The notes under the pieces were generated by a model. It worked only from the letters and a program-made list of their open reading frames with translations, was not told where the DNA came from and did no database searches. From NCBI RefSeq assembly GCF_003258705.1, contig NZ_CP029480.1, positions 930,001-994,000 on the forward strand: a stretch of 64,000 nucleotides of DNA, given 5' to 3'. The translations under genes and the position numbers were made by a program. This DNA is from Arcticibacterium luteifluviistationis (GTDB lineage: Bacteria > Bacteroidota > Bacteroidia > Cytophagales > Spirosomataceae). Shown here piece by piece: positions 17,761 to 25,717 of the stretch (positions are counted from its first letter, which is position 1; the number at the start of each line of letters is the position of its first letter).

Positions 17761-18225
17761 TTGTCAAAATTTTCGGCCTACCAAATCTTAAAAAAAAGGA
17801 AATCTTTTATAGCTTACTTTTTTGCCGCCACCTGCGGTGTAGTCGTTCAGTACGTGGTTGGTACCATCTTTTGTATTAGATACTTAGGTCTCCCTTTTAA
17901 TACGGGTGTTTCTTGGGGATATTTGGCCGCCATACCTGTAGGTTTTTTCCTATCAAAAAACATGGCTTTTGGAGCCAAGGAATCTGGTAATACCAAAATT
18001 GAAATATTGAAATATTTGGTAACCTTAGTTTTTTCTTATTTCATTACCGTAAAAGGTGCTGAATTTAGCCTATGGGCATTGACAGAGTTTTTTGGTGATA
18101 TTACCGCCCATATACCCTTTACAAAAACAGAGTTTAGCCCAATTGGTACCTTTAGCCATTTTGCAGGCATGGGCTTTAGTTTTATCTTTAATTACCTAGC
18201 ACATAAGAAGTTCACTTTCGCTTAA
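17761..18225 (+). CDS. GtrA-like membrane protein
   Basis: A 154-aa protein with four transmembrane helices and the GtrA-family ending NYLAHKKFTF. The arrangement FIAYFFAATCGVVVQY in the first helix also fits. GtrA proteins are linked to flipping of polyprenyl-linked sugars, or act as membrane partners of glycosyltransferases. The start is TTG at 17761, because no in-frame ATG precedes the first helix. No glycosyltransferase is directly adjacent; the nearest is at 13843. Confidence 0.75.
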   Translation: MSKFSAYQILKKRKSFIAYFFAATCGVVVQYVVGTIFCIRYLGLPFNTGVSWGYLAAIPVGFFLSKNMAFGAKESGNTKIEILKYLVTLVFSYFITVKGAEFSLWALTEFFGDITAHIPFTKTEFSPIGTFSHFAGMGFSFIFNYLAHKKFTFA

Positions 18226-18386
18226 AGCTTTTTTGATTCCGTTATTTTTTCTAACTTCACATTAGAATCAAAGGATTCTCAAATCTGACCGAAAATGGTA
18301 ATATAGAAAGCACGCTACATCGCTCTAATTTAAAAAGTCAAAACGTTCCAGTTTTGACCATTACCAATTTTAACATACTTACAAAA

Positions 18387-18920
18387 ATGAGAAATATAGT
18401 TTACTATGTGGCTATGTCTTTGGATGGTTACATCTCAGGAGTAAATGATGACATAAGCCAATTCAACACAAAAGGCAACGGTGTTACACAATACCTTAAA
18501 GACTTAAATGATTATGACACCGTCATAATGGGCAGGAAAACCTATGAGTTTGGTTACAAATACGGTTTAAAACCAGGTCAAAAAGCATATCCGCATATGA
18601 AGCATGTGATTTTCTCAGACACCTTAACATTTGAAAACACAATAGAAGGTATAGAAATAAGTAAAAGCGACTTAAATAAAATTAAACAACTGAAAGAAGA
18701 AAGTGGTACGGATATTTACCTGTGTGGTGGAGGTACCTTTGCCGAATGGTTATTAGAGAATCAGCTTATTGACCAAATCAAGATTAAGCTTAACCCATTT
18801 ATAACTGGAGAAGGTGTTAGGCTTTTTGGTCATTCTAAAAAACGAGTGAGCTTAGAACTACTCAGGTCTAAAAAGTATGAGCATGGTCTTCAGATAATGA
18901 CCTATGACATCAGATACTAG
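18387..18920 (+). CDS. Dihydrofolate reductase-like (RibD C-terminal domain) protein
   Basis: A 177-aa protein. NIVYYVAMSLDGYISG is the standard start of the RibD_C/YyaP-type reductase family, followed by TVIMGRKTYEF, the DIYLCGGGTFAEWLL nucleotide-binding region and a C-terminal strand pair. It is a likely NADPH-dependent reductase with an unknown substrate. I use the ATG at 18387, since the frame open from 18354 would add a non-conserved leader. It is convergent with the RRM protein and shares its terminator region. Confidence 0.85.
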   Translation: MRNIVYYVAMSLDGYISGVNDDISQFNTKGNGVTQYLKDLNDYDTVIMGRKTYEFGYKYGLKPGQKAYPHMKHVIFSDTLTFENTIEGIEISKSDLNKIKQLKEESGTDIYLCGGGTFAEWLLENQLIDQIKIKLNPFITGEGVRLFGHSKKRVSLELLRSKKYEHGLQIMTYDIRY

Positions 18921-18925
18921 GGCAT

Positions 18926-18956
18926 AAAAAAAGCTCCTGCTATTGCAGAAGCTTTT
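18926..18956. terminator. Terminator between the reductase and RRM protein genes
   Basis: A stem of AAAAGCT..CTGC pairing with GCAG..AGCTTTT around TATT, with a T run on the minus strand (for the RRM gene) and T-rich sequence on the plus strand. It probably serves both convergent genes. Confidence 0.75.
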
Positions 18957-18978
18957 CTGTGATTACACACGATATATA

Positions 18979-19278
18979 TTAATATCTACTGTTGAAACCA
19001 CCACCACGGTTTCCACCGCCACGGCTGTCTCTGCTTTCTCTTGGTTCAGCTTTCTTCACTACGATTGTACGACCGTCCATTTCGGTGTCGTTCAATGCGT
19101 TGATAGCATTTTGGGCTTCATCGTCGTTAGGCATCTCCACAAAACCGAATCCTTTCGAACGGCCAGTGAATTTGTCCATGATAATCTTAGCTGAATCTAC
19201 AGCACCGAATTCAGCAAAAGAGCTTTCTAAATCAGCCTCTTGAGTATCGTAGTTTAATTTTGCTACAAAAATGTTCAT
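18979..19278 (-). CDS. RRM-type RNA-binding protein with a glycine-rich tail
   Basis: A 99-aa single-RRM protein. RNP2 is IFVAKL, RNP1 is KGFGFVEM, and the tail is Arg/Gly-rich (RGGGNRGGGF). Short RRM proteins of this type are abundant in Bacteroidota and cyanobacteria, where they act as RNA chaperones and post-transcriptional regulators, often cold-induced. The A/T-rich leader upstream contains a TAnnTTTG element and a small hairpin. Its GC content is visibly higher than the flanks, typical of a highly expressed gene. Confidence 0.92.
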   Translation of the reverse strand: MNIFVAKLNYDTQEADLESSFAEFGAVDSAKIIMDKFTGRSKGFGFVEMPNDDEAQNAINALNDTEMDGRTIVVKKAEPRESRDSRGGGNRGGGFNSRY

Positions 19279-19935
19279 AAAAAAATATTAAAAAAATTAA
19301 AAAATTGGTCCCGCTTAATCAGAGTTGATTAACGAGCCGAATACAAATGTAGAACTAATTATCTCATTATTAGTTCAGAATCATAAAGGTAATTTTAAGA
19401 AATCATTACCAAATTATACACACAATAGATAAAAAAAACGAAAAACAGCTCATTCAAGGCAACAGGAGGCATTTTCTTCATAAAAGCTTGCTTAAAATTA
19501 TTTTTATTTTTTTTTAGCTTTCCCGCCATTTTTAATAAAAACTTTAATTTTTCGTGAGTTTTTTTTGCCTTTCACCAACAAGACATTCTTATGAATGTTG
19601 TTATTTGCTCAAAACTCGATAAGTCAAAATCTTAGTATTCTACAATTTTTCCAAAATTTTAGTTATAAACTGAACAGAAGAAATTCTAAGATTCAAATAT
19701 ATGAGTTGATAATGCTAGGACTTTTAAGCAATAGTTAAAGCCTTCTGTAAACCCTTAAAACTACTGGCTCCATTCTTGTAAATTGCATGGAGAGTTTAAG
19801 AGGAAGAAAATTACGTTTTGAAAGGCATAAGAATTGAAAATATGTTATCCCGAAACCTTTTATAAATAGATTAAATTACCTTTCTTGTATCTAATTTATT
19901 CAACTTTAAAACTCCCACTATTAAAACTTAGAAAA
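19279..19935. other. Long A/T-rich intergenic region between the RRM gene and the NfeD-like/flotillin operon
   Basis: No convincing ORF is present. The left part is the leader and promoter of the divergent RRM gene. A hairpin with stem ACATTC/GAATGT lies at about 19577-19602. The rest holds T- and A-tracts and no recognisable RNA gene. An uncharacterised small RNA cannot be excluded. Confidence 0.5.
19344..19351 (-). promoter_or_regulatory. -10 element of the RRM protein gene
   Basis: On the minus strand TACATTTG matches TAnnTTTG, 66 nt before the start codon. The leader between them can form a 7-bp hairpin, TTAATCA-GAGT-TGATTAA, at 19315-19332. Confidence 0.45.
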
Positions 19936-20499
19936 ATGGATTTCTTGGACAGCCTCGAACCAGTTTTGAGAACTTTTTGGTATATAGCCATCCCTACTAG
20001 TCTTATTTTCTTGATTCAAACCATTCTGACTTTTGTTGGAGCAGATGCAATGGACGGAATTGAAGCTGATTTTGATAGTGACTTTGGTGATACTGATGCT
20101 CCTTTTCAGCTCTTTTCTTTACGAAATTTGATAAACTTCTTATTAGGTTTTAGCTGGACTGGTATTTCCTTTTATGAGTATATAGTAAATGATTGGCTTC
20201 TTATAATTGCTGCAGTGGCTGTGGGGCTATTGTTTGTTTTTTTCTTTTTGCTAATCATCCGTCAAGTTCAAAAGCTAGCAGAGGATAACACTTTCAAAAT
20301 TCAAAATACTCTAAATAAAAACGCGGAAGTTTACATGAATATTCCTGGTCAAATGAAAGGGAAGGGAAAAGTGCTAATAAGTATTAATGGAACCACGAGA
20401 GAACTAGCCGCTATGACCAGAGAAAATACATTACTCGCAGGAACGGTAGTAATAGTTAATGAGATAAAAGATAGTATTCTAATAGTAACACCCATATAG
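19936..20499 (+). CDS. NfeD-like membrane protein, flotillin partner
   Basis: A 187-aa protein with membrane helices near residues 12-35 and 80-110, an acidic loop (DGIEADFDSDFGDTDAP), and a C-terminal small beta-barrel (GKGKVLISINGTTRELAAM..VVIVNEIKDSILIVTPI) like the OB fold of NfeD proteins. It lies 6 nt before a flotillin gene, and NfeD-flotillin pairs are a known conserved arrangement in membrane-microdomain organisation. I use the ATG at 19936 because the open frame from 19885 lacks a plausible start context. Confidence 0.75.
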   Translation: MDFLDSLEPVLRTFWYIAIPTSLIFLIQTILTFVGADAMDGIEADFDSDFGDTDAPFQLFSLRNLINFLLGFSWTGISFYEYIVNDWLLIIAAVAVGLLFVFFFLLIIRQVQKLAEDNTFKIQNTLNKNAEVYMNIPGQMKGKGKVLISINGTTRELAAMTRENTLLAGTVVIVNEIKDSILIVTPI

Positions 20500-20505
20500 T
20501 ATAAA

Positions 20506-22026
20506 ATGAATCCCTTAATAATAATCGTAATAGCGGTAGTAGTAATCTTCGTTACCGTTTTAGCTCTTGTCTCTCGATATAAAAGATGTCCTTCAGATAA
20601 GATACTTGTAGTTTATGGTAGAACCGGAGGTACCTCCGCAAAATGTATACACGGTGGAGGAGCATTCGTTTGGCCTGTAATACAGGATTATGCCTACCTG
20701 GACCTTAAGCCTCTTTCCATTGAAGCTAATTTAACTAATGCTTTAAGTAGACAAAACATTAGAGTTGATGTTCCTTGTAGATTTACAATTGCCATCACCA
20801 CTGAGCCTGACAATATGAATACTGCTGCAGAGCGACTTCTAGGGCTTTCTGCAGAGCAAATTCAAGAACTTGCTAAAGACATTCTTTTTGGTCAGCTGCG
20901 TTTAGTAATCGCTACTATGACCATAGAGGAGATAAACTCAGATAGGGATAAATTCTTGGAGAATATTTCAAAAAATGTCGATAGCGAATTGAAAAAAATT
21001 GGCTTAAAACTAATCAATGTAAACGTGACGGATATCAAAGATGAGTCGGGTTACATTGAAGCATTAGGAAAAGAAGCTGCGGCTAAAGCAATTAACGAGG
21101 CCATCATTAGCGTAGCAGAACAAGAAAAAATAGGAGCTACTGGAAAGGCTGTAGCTGATAGAGAAAAAGATGTAGAAATAGCGGAAACGAATAGAGATAG
21201 AGACGTAAAAATAGCCAACACACAAAAAGATAGAGAAGTTAGTATTGCTTTAGCATCAAAGGATGAATCTATTGGAAAAGCGGAAGCAGCCAGAGATACA
21301 AGAATTAAAATTTCCGAGGCAGATGCCTTAGCTATCAAGGGTGAAAACACGGCTAAAATTGATATTGCTCAATCTGACGCATTAAGACGAGAAAAAGAAG
21401 CTGAAGCCCTAAGAACCGCTACGGCCGCAGAAAAAGTACAAGAAGCCAATGCTCTTAAAGATGCTTATATAGCAGAACAAAAAGCAGAGATGGCTCGTTC
21501 TGAAAGAGTACGTTCTACTCAAATAGCAAATGTGGTGGTACCTGCTGAAATTTCTAAGCAAAAAGCAATTATAGATGCACAAGCTGAAGCTGAAAGAATA
21601 AGAGAAAATGCCAAAGGTGAAGCCGATGCCATTTTTGCAAAAATGGAGGCTGAAGCCAATGGTTTGTTTGAAATACTAACTAAACAAGCTCAAGGTTACA
21701 AAGATGTGGTTTCAGCTGCTGGTGGAGACCCTAACAAAGCCTTCCAACTTTTACTACTTGAAAAGCTACCTGAATTAGTAAGAACACAAGTAGAGGCCGT
21801 TAAAAATATTAAAATTGACAAAATTACCGTTTGGGATTCAGGAAAAGGTTCTGATGAAAGTGGAAATTCGTCAACGGCCAACTTTGTTTCCGGCATGATG
21901 AAAACCGTGCCACCATTAAACGATTTGTTTGATATGGCGGGTCTTAACCTACCTAACTACCTCAAAGGCGAAACAACAGCAGAACCTGAGCAACCAATTA
22001 AAAAGAAGGATGAAACAAAAGATTAA
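20506..22026 (+). CDS. Flotillin family protein (SPFH domain)
   Basis: A 506-aa protein with an N-terminal membrane anchor (IIIVIAVVVIFVTVLALV), an SPFH/band-7 domain (about 25-190: RCPSDKILVVYGRTGG, RQNIRVDVPCRF), then a long Ala/Glu-rich coiled coil (about 190-390, with repeated EKD/AEA motifs such as ADREKDVEIAETNRDRD) and a short C-terminal tail ending in charged residues. This matches the flotillin/YqiK group that scaffolds membrane microdomains. It is in a two-gene operon with the NfeD-like partner and ends in a strong terminator. Confidence 0.92.
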   Translation: MNPLIIIVIAVVVIFVTVLALVSRYKRCPSDKILVVYGRTGGTSAKCIHGGGAFVWPVIQDYAYLDLKPLSIEANLTNALSRQNIRVDVPCRFTIAITTEPDNMNTAAERLLGLSAEQIQELAKDILFGQLRLVIATMTIEEINSDRDKFLENISKNVDSELKKIGLKLINVNVTDIKDESGYIEALGKEAAAKAINEAIISVAEQEKIGATGKAVADREKDVEIAETNRDRDVKIANTQKDREVSIALASKDESIGKAEAARDTRIKISEADALAIKGENTAKIDIAQSDALRREKEAEALRTATAAEKVQEANALKDAYIAEQKAEMARSERVRSTQIANVVVPAEISKQKAIIDAQAEAERIRENAKGEADAIFAKMEAEANGLFEILTKQAQGYKDVVSAAGGDPNKAFQLLLLEKLPELVRTQVEAVKNIKIDKITVWDSGKGSDESGNSSTANFVSGMMKTVPPLNDLFDMAGLNLPNYLKGETTAEPEQPIKKKDETKD

Positions 22027-22047
22027 GTAAATCTTCTGTTTTTTTTT

Positions 22048-22083
22048 AAAAAAGGAGCCATTTTATCAAATGGCTCCTTTTTT
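22048..22083 (+). terminator. Terminator after the flotillin gene
   Basis: A nearly perfect 16-bp stem, AAAAAAGGAGCCATTT/AAATGGCTCCTTTTTT, with loop TATC, 22 nt after the stop. Confidence 0.92.
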
Positions 22084-22254
22084 ACACCATCTCCCAAATG
22101 AAACTCATTTAGACAAAGGTTTCGTATGCTTTTTATTCTTATACCAAAAACATATAAATGCTAAACTCAAAGGCAAATATTAATTATCACAAATCATCTC
22201 TTTGTTCATATTTAATATTTGTAATCACAAGAAGTTTTAGGAACTTGGGCATAT

Positions 22255-23766
22255 ATGAATTTGAACAAAAAAAGCCTTAACAGGCCTGTATTTTACCCTC
22301 CATTAATCACTTTAATACTTACCGTAATTTACGGTATCTATTCACCCACAGAGTTTTTAGATACAGTTAAGAGTGCCAATTCATGGATTCTAACTCATTT
22401 TGGATGGCTTTTTACTTGGAGTAGTTTCCTTTTTTTGATTTTAATTTTAGCCGTATATTTTTCTCCTTTAGGCAAAACCAAGTTTGGTGGAGCTGACGCA
22501 AAACCTAGTTTAAACAAATGGACTTGGTTTGCCATAGCCATTTGCACCACCACAGCTTCTGCCCTGATTTTTTGGGCTTGTGCTGAGCCACTTTATCATT
22601 TAAACACTCCTCCTGACGGTCTTAACTTAATAAAAGGCTCAAAAGAAGCTGCTGCTTTTTCAATGTCTACATTATTTATGCATTGGAGCTTTACGCCATA
22701 CGGAATTTACACAGTGGCGGGCCTGGCTTTTGCTCATTCCTATTATAATCTTAAGCAACCTTTTAGTGTAGGAAGTATGCTTTATCCTATATTTAAAGAC
22801 AGGGCTCACGGAAAACTAAGTCATGCTGCTGATATCATCTGTTTATATGCCCTCATTTTGGGTATGTCAGCGTCTTTAGGCGGTGGCATGCTGGCTATCT
22901 CAGGAGGATTAGAAACTAATTTCTCCATAGAAAACTCATCAAACCTACGTTTGATTGCCTGTGTGGTGATAGTAGTCACTTTTATTATTTCTTCTGCTAC
23001 AGGGCTAACCAGAGGTATACGTTTTTTCTCAAATGTTAATATCAGCATTTTTATTGCCTTGGCCATTTTGGTCTTTATTCTTGGGCCTACCAAAGAAATC
23101 TTAATGTCGGCTTTAGCCGGTACAAAAGATTATCTAATTAATTTTTTACCACGAAGCCTTGACATAAAATCTGGAATAAACAATGAATGGTATAATGATT
23201 GGACTATATTTTACCTCGCAAACTGGTTTGCATGGGCTCCTATCACCTCACTCTTTTTGGGCAGGCTTGCCGTAGGATACACCGTCAGGCAGTTCATAAA
23301 CTTCAACCTCCTCTTCCCTTCCCTGTTCACAATTATCTGGATGAGTATTTTTGGTGGAACTACACTGCATTTTGATATACTGGGTAATGGTGAGCTCTTT
23401 GAATACATGAGTCAGTTTGGCGAAGGTAACGCCATGTATGCAATGTTCTCTAAAATACCATTTGGAGGTATTATGAGTTTATTTGCCTTAGCCATGCTTT
23501 TTATAGCTTTTATTACCGCGGCAGACTCTAATGTATCGGCCATGAGTGCTCTTAGCTCAAAAGACATTAACCCTACCAACCCAGAAGCACCCATTTGGAT
23601 AAAAATAACCTGGGGAATTCTGATTGGCACTGTTTCTTTTATCATGCTCACCTATGCAGGAATTGACGGTATCAGAATTTTATCCGTTTTAGGAGGCTTT
23701 CCTTCTATGTTTTTAATTGTAATAGCAGCATTAGGTCTTTTAAGATTATTAATTTTGAAAAAATGA
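22255..23766 (+). CDS. BCCT family transporter (betaine/choline/carnitine type)
   Basis: A 503-aa protein with about 12 transmembrane helices. The conserved WTIFYLANWFAWAPITSLFLGRLAVGYTVRQF region corresponds to the BCCT core helix 8 and loop. The segment equivalent to the glycine-rich GxGxGxxFW motif of Na+-coupled members reads AIAICTTTASALIFWACAEP, without those glycines; this suggests altered ion coupling or substrate. It likely imports or exchanges a quaternary amine osmolyte. It is monocistronic, flanked by the flotillin terminator and the YwbE gene. Confidence 0.85.
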   Translation: MNLNKKSLNRPVFYPPLITLILTVIYGIYSPTEFLDTVKSANSWILTHFGWLFTWSSFLFLILILAVYFSPLGKTKFGGADAKPSLNKWTWFAIAICTTTASALIFWACAEPLYHLNTPPDGLNLIKGSKEAAAFSMSTLFMHWSFTPYGIYTVAGLAFAHSYYNLKQPFSVGSMLYPIFKDRAHGKLSHAADIICLYALILGMSASLGGGMLAISGGLETNFSIENSSNLRLIACVVIVVTFIISSATGLTRGIRFFSNVNISIFIALAILVFILGPTKEILMSALAGTKDYLINFLPRSLDIKSGINNEWYNDWTIFYLANWFAWAPITSLFLGRLAVGYTVRQFINFNLLFPSLFTIIWMSIFGGTTLHFDILGNGELFEYMSQFGEGNAMYAMFSKIPFGGIMSLFALAMLFIAFITAADSNVSAMSALSSKDINPTNPEAPIWIKITWGILIGTVSFIMLTYAGIDGIRILSVLGGFPSMFLIVIAALGLLRLLILKK

Positions 23767-23806
23767 ATAATCTTAATCTTTAAAAAGCGATTCGCTAGCA
23801 TTATAA

Positions 23807-24001
23807 ATGGAAGGTCAAATAAGAAGTAATATAACTGAAGGAACAGAAGTCGACATTGTTCAAAAGCACCATCAAAGGACAGGTGAACTCACCACAGGTT
23901 TTGTAAAAAGACTTTTAACCAAAGCCCCTAAACACACCCATGGCATAAAAGTTTTACTAGAAACAGGTGAAGTTGGCCGAGTTAAAAAGATTTATGAATA
24001 G
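23807..24001 (+). CDS. YwbE family protein (DUF2196)
   Basis: A 64-aa protein. The motif GFVKRLLTKAPKHTHGIKVLLETGEVGRVKKI is the hallmark of the YwbE/DUF2196 family, a small SH3-like beta protein conserved from Bacillus to Bacteroidota. Function unknown. It starts 40 nt after the BCCT gene and may be read through from it. Confidence 0.88.
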   Translation: MEGQIRSNITEGTEVDIVQKHHQRTGELTTGFVKRLLTKAPKHTHGIKVLLETGEVGRVKKIYE

Positions 24002-24002
24002 T

Positions 24003-24030
24003 TTTTTTTGCCATTCCATGGCTAAAAAAA
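24003..24030. terminator. Symmetric hairpin after the YwbE gene
   Basis: T-run, GCCAT, TCC, ATGGC, A-run forms a long symmetric stem just after the stop at 24001. There is no free T tract on either side of the core stem, so efficiency as a terminator is uncertain. Confidence 0.45.
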
Positions 24031-24258
24031 TGATATAATCATATTAACTAAGTTTATATAGAGAATACTATTAGTAGTACTTAAATCCAATCTACCATAC
24101 GACACATTTCGTCGACAAAAAAATAAAAAAAACACCAATAAGGTCTAATATTCAGCTACTTACGAAAAAAATATAAGAGCGTACAACAATAAAAAAGCAC
24201 CGCCGCTTTGGCACAGAAGTTGTATCCGCCTAATCAGTCTATTATTTCGTAACTAAAA

Positions 24259-24858
24259 ATGAAAAAGACTTTATTATCAATACTATCAATCATGTTGGTT
24301 GGTACTGTAAGCCAGTCTGCATTCGCACAGGACAACAGTACTGATAACCACGACGTAGGTTTAACAATACCAGAGGTTGCACTTCTTGACTTAGAAAAAA
24401 CAGGTGGTGACCTAGATATTACATTGACATTTACAGCTCCAAATGAGGCTGGTGAGAAGCTAGACTTTAGCACGGCTAGCACTACTGATGAAGTATGGTT
24501 AAACTACTCCTCTATAGTAGGTGTTAGTGGAGTATCTGTTACTTCAAGAAAAGTAACTGTTAAAGCATCGCCTTCGATAAGCACTTTCCCTGCCGATCTT
24601 AAAGTAATAGCAGCTGCAGATGCTAGTAATGGTGACGGCACAATAGGAACGCCAACGGCTGCTGTCACACTTACAGACTCTGACCAAGATTTAATTACAG
24701 GAATAGGCTCTGCTTATACTGGAACTGGACCAGGCAACGGCCACAAACTGACTTATACCGTTGCAGCAAAAACTGGTGGTGATTACGCGGATTTAAGATA
24801 CGGTACAGAAAAAGTTACTGTTACCTATACATTATCCGACGACACTGTAGCACTTTAA
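24259..24858 (+). CDS. Exported pilin-like subunit, candidate major fibre protein
   Basis: A 199-aa protein with a signal peptide ending SAFAQ. The mature protein is small, lysine-poor, Thr/Ser/Gly-rich and almost entirely beta. It shares two blocks with the protein at 28399-28944: LTIPEVALLDLE..LTFTAPNEAGEKLDFS against FTLPEIVLMGIE..LELDSPGEAGSMNLS, and GIGSAYTGTGPGNGH with YADLRYG against GIGSSFTGTGEGSGH with MADLRAT. The last strand (EKVTVTYTLSD) alternates hydrophobic residues as in chaperone-usher and spore-coat-U-type subunits. It is first in the operon, with a 65-nt gap before the chaperone-like gene, typical of an abundantly made subunit. Role inferred. Confidence 0.7.
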   Translation: MKKTLLSILSIMLVGTVSQSAFAQDNSTDNHDVGLTIPEVALLDLEKTGGDLDITLTFTAPNEAGEKLDFSTASTTDEVWLNYSSIVGVSGVSVTSRKVTVKASPSISTFPADLKVIAAADASNGDGTIGTPTAAVTLTDSDQDLITGIGSAYTGTGPGNGHKLTYTVAAKTGGDYADLRYGTEKVTVTYTLSDDTVAL

Positions 24859-24923
24859 TATTCATATTAACACCTTCTATCCTAATATAAGTTAGGATAG
24901 AAGGTTACTCTTTCCTATCAATT

Positions 24924-25712
24924 ATGAAAAAGCATCTTTTCCTAATATCAGCATTGCTTTTACTAGCTCTAACACAAAGCAAAGCATCCGTCATTATAAA
25001 AAATGGCCTTACTCACCTGCATCACCTTAATAATTCAGGCACACAAAAAGGTTTTATTTTAATAGCCAATACAGGCGAAAAAAAACAAAGAGTTAAGCTC
25101 TACTTTAATGATTTATCTATAGAGTGCTCAGGAGCAATCAACTATACAGAACCCGCAGACAACTATGGTTCTCTATTTCCTTTCATTAATGTTGATAACA
25201 GCGACATTACACTAGAAGCTCATGAAGAATATAAAATCATATATGAAATAGATTTGTCTAAAGGAGACGTAGAAAACCGTTCGCTTTGGTCTTTAATCAT
25301 GGTGGAAGTAGAAGAACCCATTGCCATTGACAAAAAGACACCGGGATTTGAAATTGGAACTAAAATCAGGTATGCCATTCAGGTAGTGGCCAATGTCGGT
25401 AAAAACACCGTCAATGGTCTGAAGTTTACTGACATCAAACTAGGAAAAGATGAAAATCAAAAAAGGGTAATAAAAATTACATTAAAAAATGATGGCGAAT
25501 TTTTAGTATACCCGAAAATGGAATTACAGGTTTTTGATGAAAACGGAAACGAAGCAAAAAAAGTTGATATTTCACCAAGAAATGTATACCCCAAAAACTG
25601 CCAGAGCCTAAACATTGATCTGAGTGATTTAGCTCTGGGTAACTACAAAGCTGTACTTTTTGCAGAGTTCGAAGACGACGCCATTGGAGTAAACCTTGAC
25701 TTAGCATTATAA
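24924..25712 (+). CDS. Periplasmic PapD-like chaperone candidate
   Basis: A 262-aa protein with a signal peptide ending QSKAS. The first domain resembles pilus chaperones in pattern: GFILIANTGEKKQRVKLYFND (strands B-C with the Asn-Thr turn), ITLEAHEEYKIIYEIDLS (F strand region), SLWSLIMVEVEEP and GTKIRYAIQVVANV (strand G and linker). The second domain (about 165-262: KRVIKITLKNDGEFLVYPKMELQVFDENG) is another Ig fold. It is located between a subunit gene and the outer-membrane barrel gene, as chaperones are in chaperone-usher operons. Similarity is by pattern only, and the invariant Arg/Lys pair of classical PapD is not confidently located. Confidence 0.6.
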   Translation: MKKHLFLISALLLLALTQSKASVIIKNGLTHLHHLNNSGTQKGFILIANTGEKKQRVKLYFNDLSIECSGAINYTEPADNYGSLFPFINVDNSDITLEAHEEYKIIYEIDLSKGDVENRSLWSLIMVEVEEPIAIDKKTPGFEIGTKIRYAIQVVANVGKNTVNGLKFTDIKLGKDENQKRVIKITLKNDGEFLVYPKMELQVFDENGNEAKKVDISPRNVYPKNCQSLNIDLSDLALGNYKAVLFAEFEDDAIGVNLDLAL

Positions 25713-25717
25713 CATTT

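Noticed and set aside
18943-19243. Plus-strand ORFs opposite the RRM gene
   Set aside because: They mirror the RNP and Gly/Arg-rich coding sequence and have no independent support.
19279-19935. Replication origin or tRNA in the long A/T-rich gap
   Set aside because: No clear DnaA-box cluster, cloverleaf or anticodon arm could be found by eye.
21051-21350. 99-codon minus-strand ORF within flotillin
   Set aside because: Its Ser/Ala-rich sequence is the reverse of the Ala/Glu coiled coil; no start context.
24003-24030. Strong terminator after ywbE-like gene
   Set aside because: The hairpin is symmetric with T before and A after the core, so there is no free T tail. Kept only as a low-confidence feature.
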